NCBI GenBank assembly: GCA_019722365.1
Contig: JADFUC010002337.1
Span: forward strand, 1 to 64,000
Source: Lithospermum erythrorhizon
Lineage: Eukaryota; Streptophyta; Magnoliopsida; Boraginales; Boraginaceae
Direction: 5' to 3'
Length of the DNA stretch: 64,000 bases
Shown: piece by piece, positions 60,860 through 64,000 of the stretch
How positions within the stretch are numbered: the stretch's first letter is position 1
Layout: each line of letters begins with the position of its first letter
The notes under the pieces: generated by a model
Databases searched by the model: none
Seen by the model: only the letters and a program-made list of their open reading frames with translations
What the model was told of the DNA's origin: nothing
Program-made: the position numbers and the translations under genes

Positions 60860-61415
60860 GGAACGACCCACAAGTGTTACTGAAATAAGAAGTTTTCTGG
60901 GTCTAGCGGGATATTATCGGAGATCATACAGACTTCGATTACACCACCGACTGCTGACTAGAAGCGGGAGTTCCATTTATTTGGGAGATTGCGAACGGGT
61001 ATTTCAATGAGTTGAAAGTGAAACCGACTAGCCTGTCGACTTTACAAAGCACAAGATGGTTATTTCGTATAGTGATGCTTCACATTAGGGTCGGGATGTA
61101 CTAATGCACATGGTAAGTAGTAGCCTATGTATCAGAGCTGAAAAATCATGAGAAGAACTATCCGATGACATTTGGAGTTAGCCGCAATTGTCTTTGCACT
61201 TAAGATTTATGGCACTACATGGGGTGTGACGTGTCATATTTTACCGACCGCAAGAGTTTGAAGTACTTGCCTACACAAAGCAGATTTAAACTGAGGTGTC
61301 AAGGTGACGGAGTTTATTAGCTTATTGCTTTACGTGTCCATTGAGTATTATCCCCGGGAAAGGCGAATATGGTAGTTGATGCATTAAGTCGTAAGGAAAG
61401 GTTAAGAGCCGTTGA
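60860..61415 (+). pseudogene. Ty3/gypsy RNase H remnant
   Basis: SVTEIRSFLGLAGYYRR (about 60877-60925) is the RT thumb/connection block. It is followed by YSDASH (about 61066), MTFGVS in place of the 'YPTHDLE' block (about 61160), HYMGCDVSYFTDRKSLKYL (about 61213-61270) and, in another frame, ANMVVDALSRKE (about 61365-61400). These are ordered RNase H signatures of Ty3 polyproteins. Stops and frame changes interrupt them. Confidence 0.8.
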
Positions 61416-61539
61416 ATCAAAAACAGAAGCAACTGGTGTTAATTTCTGGAGTAGGAGTTGATGGTGGTTTGTTAGCGCTAAATAAGAGTTCGACGGTTCT
61501 CTTTGGATCGAATACCAGAGCGGCAACAAAAAAGATGAA

Positions 61540-61905
61540 GCTACGGAAGATAATTGAAGAAGTGAAAAGCTGAAGAGATCGGACTTGTGGTGAGAGATGA
61601 TAAATCTCTTTACAATGCATGTAGATTATTCGTGCCTTGCTCTCGTAGAGCTAAAAAGGAGATTTTACCTAAGCCTGTAATGCTCCATATAATATGACCT
61701 GCAGTACAAAAAGATGGCAGAAACTTAATAGCAAGTGTATCGGGTGGCCTAACATGAAAAGGAAAAAATTGGCCGAAGTTTGTATCAAAATGTTTGGCTT
61801 CAAGTATCAAGGAAGATTGAACACGCATATCCAAAGAAGTTGTTGCAACCCTTCCTATTCCGTAGTGGACTCAAATGAAAGTTTAGAGTTTGGGGTTAGT
61901 TGGAA
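61540..61905 (+). pseudogene. Ty3/gypsy integrase N-terminal remnant, truncated
   Basis: The frame 61694-61924 holds GWPNMKRKKLAE (normally WWPNMKRDIAEFV-KC) and then pieces of the CLVCQ / PGGLLQPLPIPEW region, with LPIP visible in a neighbouring frame. The zinc-binding histidines and cysteines are lost. Sequence resembling integrase ends near 61900; the core with its DDE residues is absent, so the element is 3'-truncated. Confidence 0.7.
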
Positions 61906-61929
61906 ATTTTGTTGCTTACTTTAATGCTT

Positions 61930-63420
61930 AAGCTTAACTAGTAATATTTCACCTAAAGTGGCTAGTGGCTAATGGATACTAAAAAGTTTTTAAAAAGAGA
62001 GTTTATAACGAATTCATAGTAATCGTATTTTTGGTGTTTTGTTTAGAATTTTAAAATGTGGGGATTTATCACTCGTATGATAATATTATTTACGCTCGGT
62101 TAAGTACTATAAAATGAATATGTGACTATATAATTGTTTTATGAATTTATATGACAGTGTAATTTTGTGAAGTTGTGAAATGTTGCGTTGTAATAATGGT
62201 CAGGTTATATATTATAGTAGTAAGTTTTATATCGGTATCATGGATTGTTGTAACATTGTTCTATCTAGAGTTGTTGTTGTTGTGATGTTAATTGAGTCGT
62301 GTGGTTACGCTTTGTCATGGCTGGTATGTTTGTGATGTCGGTTGTTGGTCATGCTTAGTTCATATAGTAGTCACACCATTAGGACGCGGGCACGCTGGAG
62401 TCAGACAGGCCAAGCAGCGCATAGGTGTGTATTTTATGATATTATATGGGTAGTCGGCAGCGAGCTCGCCGAAAAGGATATGATATTTTATGGGTGAGCG
62501 AAGGATGAGCCTGCCGAAAGGATATGATATTATATTGTGTTACATGGGTGAGCCCGCCGAAAGGGGCAACGACATTATATAAATGTCGGATACAGCTATT
62601 TGTGCATCAGCCTGCATTATGTTGACATCAGCGGATGTCAATGCTGCCTCAAATGTTACAATGTCATGGTCTTGCTTTGAGGAGTTGTGTTATATTGTTA
62701 TTGTGGTATAACCGTTGTGTTTGAGAATTTATAATGTTTTGCTCGCGTGATTATGTGATATGCTATTCGGTGGGATATAACATGTGGGTTAACATAAGTG
62801 AGTCCTCTAAAATATATATATGTTGGGTGATGATTATTATTATTTTAATGCTATGACATTTGCATATTCTTTTATTGTACATGTATATATATGTCGCCAC
62901 GCCTATATCTTTTGTTGTGTACCTCATTCGATTGTGTGATGGGTTAATAACTCGGTGATTCGTTTTTCCACTAAGTCGTCGAGTTTACCCCTTCCAACCC
63001 TCCGTGACTGACAGTGCCATTCGGGAGAAGCGGTTTGAGTTCGTGGAGGTCCAAGTGATTTTACTTCTAGGTAGAGACGGTGGCTAGATCCTCGGCAAAT
63101 ATCTTTTTTTCACTCATTGATGTAATTGTGATTTCAGATTTTGTTTTAGTGTTGAAAATTTATAAACTTATGGAGTATTTTGACTTGGTAACGTTATTAG
63201 GTGCGTGTTTGGATTTGGATTAGCGATGCCACGATGGTTAAACTCAGATGAAAATATTTTAATTTTTGAACCATTTCAATTTTTATCAAACTAGGGTTTT
63301 ATTATTTTCAAACGTTAGTTTTTGTGTCAACCATCGTACGGTGACCTCGTATATATAGGTCAGATAACGACTTCAACCTCGGTATGCATTTACCTCGAGG
63401 CGGGTCGTTATTATATCCCG
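61930..63420 (+). repeat. LTR fragment of another Ty3/gypsy-like family
   Basis: The stretch has the look of the 3' two thirds of an LTR: TG-rich body, a minisatellite (62446-62585), and a CCACTAAGTCGTCGAGTTTACCCC motif at 62968 about 446 bp before a likely end near 63415 (GGCGGGTCGTTATTATA). It is not collinear with the 5' LTR at 55583, so it is not that element's own 3' LTR. Boundaries are approximate. Confidence 0.45.
62446..62585 (+). repeat. Minisatellite, unit about 50 bp
   Basis: Three units share GGATATGATATTATAT-like and ATGGGTGAGCCCGCCGAAAGG-like parts (near 62447, 62490 and 62546), with small indels between them. Confidence 0.75.
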
Positions 63421-63636
63421 TCAAGAGGGCTAGACAGTCAATTCAAAGTTTCACAAATGACTATATTTAACCGACCACATAGTTACCACACATTCTAAAT
63501 GAACTTGTAAACACAATAATATCCCAAATGTCACACACAAAATGACATAGTTGAAAGGGTTGGGATGTCGCTTTTCATAATATTGTTAATTATGGAACCC
63601 TTTAGAAATATATCATTTTCTACGTATATCTATAAT
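63421..63636. other. Intergenic DNA
   Basis: No feature recognised. Confidence 0.3.
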
Positions 63637-63870
63637 AGTTATGAAAATAGTAAGACTAAGTAGAGATTCACTTACTTATACCGACACATCAAGTTATTAG
63701 CCAATCACCTCTTGATAGATAAACAGATCATATAAACATTCAAGTTATACTATACTAGTTATGAAAATAGTGAGAATAAATTGGAGAATCACATATTATA
63801 ATCGGCACACTGTATGTTATTAGCCCATTACCTATTGACAAATAAACAGATCAGATAAACATTCACATAC
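63637..63870. repeat. Tandem duplication, unit 120 bp
   Basis: AGTTATGAAAATAGT at 63637 recurs at 63757. The following sequence is shared in order: TTATTAGCC-AT-ACCT, TTGA-A-ATAAACAGATCA, ATAAACATTCA. The copies differ at scattered sites and by small indels. Confidence 0.85.
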
Positions 63871-64000
63871 TCCAATTGATATATTATATATTAATTTATA
63901 TTTTATATAGTAACAAAGCAAACTAAGTCTGGATACTCATGAAAGACTAGATTTTGAAGATAACATAAGGAATGAAGCAAAGTTCTCCCTTCTATCTAGA

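Noticed and set aside
1..64000. tRNA, rRNA or other structured RNA genes
   Set aside because: I looked for cloverleaf-like A and B box patterns and rRNA-like conserved blocks and saw none convincing; a covariance-model search would be decisive.

Overview
The window is nuclear DNA of a flowering plant, most likely a eudicot. Evidence: spliced genes with GT-AG introns, two proteins of plant-specific architecture, several plant retrotransposon classes (L1-type LINE, Ty3/gypsy chromovirus, Ty1/copia, Au-like SINE), Stowaway, Tourist and hAT-type MITEs, and AT-rich intergenic DNA. The LTR style (TGTAATAACC / TGTAATACCC starts) would fit an asterid, but that is only a weak guess.

Only about 8.5 kb in the middle looks like single-copy genic DNA. 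It holds two genes. (1) A two-exon leucine-rich-repeat receptor-like kinase of the pollen-receptor-kinase type (36016-38146, +). It is intact, 632 residues, and carries pseudokinase-type changes (HGN for HRD, DYS for DFG). (2) A 13-exon gene (43164-49522, -) for a VIT/von Willebrand A domain protein of the plant 'inter-alpha-trypsin inhibitor heavy chain-related' family. All splice junctions fit, but two single-base frame disturbances bracket the first metal-binding loop of the vWA domain. This means either a recently broken gene or two sequence errors. I see nothing linking the two genes functionally.

The rest is decayed, nested repeats. 1-2560: a minus-strand LINE (ORF1 zinc knuckle, endonuclease, start of RT). 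3000-6310: AT-rich DNA with a long TTA microsatellite. 6311-13318: a nested block of TGTAATAAC-type LTRs set into an AT-rich repeat whose neighbouring copy preserves an unoccupied site. 14100-19510: tail of a Ty3/gypsy chromovirus with its LTR, directly abutting an oppositely oriented 2.45 kb LTR (19511-21962). 22000-27440: degenerate repeat DNA with a complex minisatellite. 27448-28297: a hAT-type element with a perfect 8-bp target duplication. 28850-29440: a degenerate tandem array. 30480-33328 and 53390-55582: two copies of one Ty1/copia-like family. 55583-61900: a decayed Ty3/gypsy element with 5' LTR, primer binding site, gag, protease, RT, RNase H and integrase remnants. 61930-63420: an LTR fragment with its own minisatellite.

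I found no operon, CRISPR array, rRNA or tRNA gene, and no convincing undescribed system. The most useful leads are the paired frame disturbances in the vWA gene, the higher-order minisatellite at 23.0-24.2 kb, and the nested insertion with its in-window empty-site paralogue.
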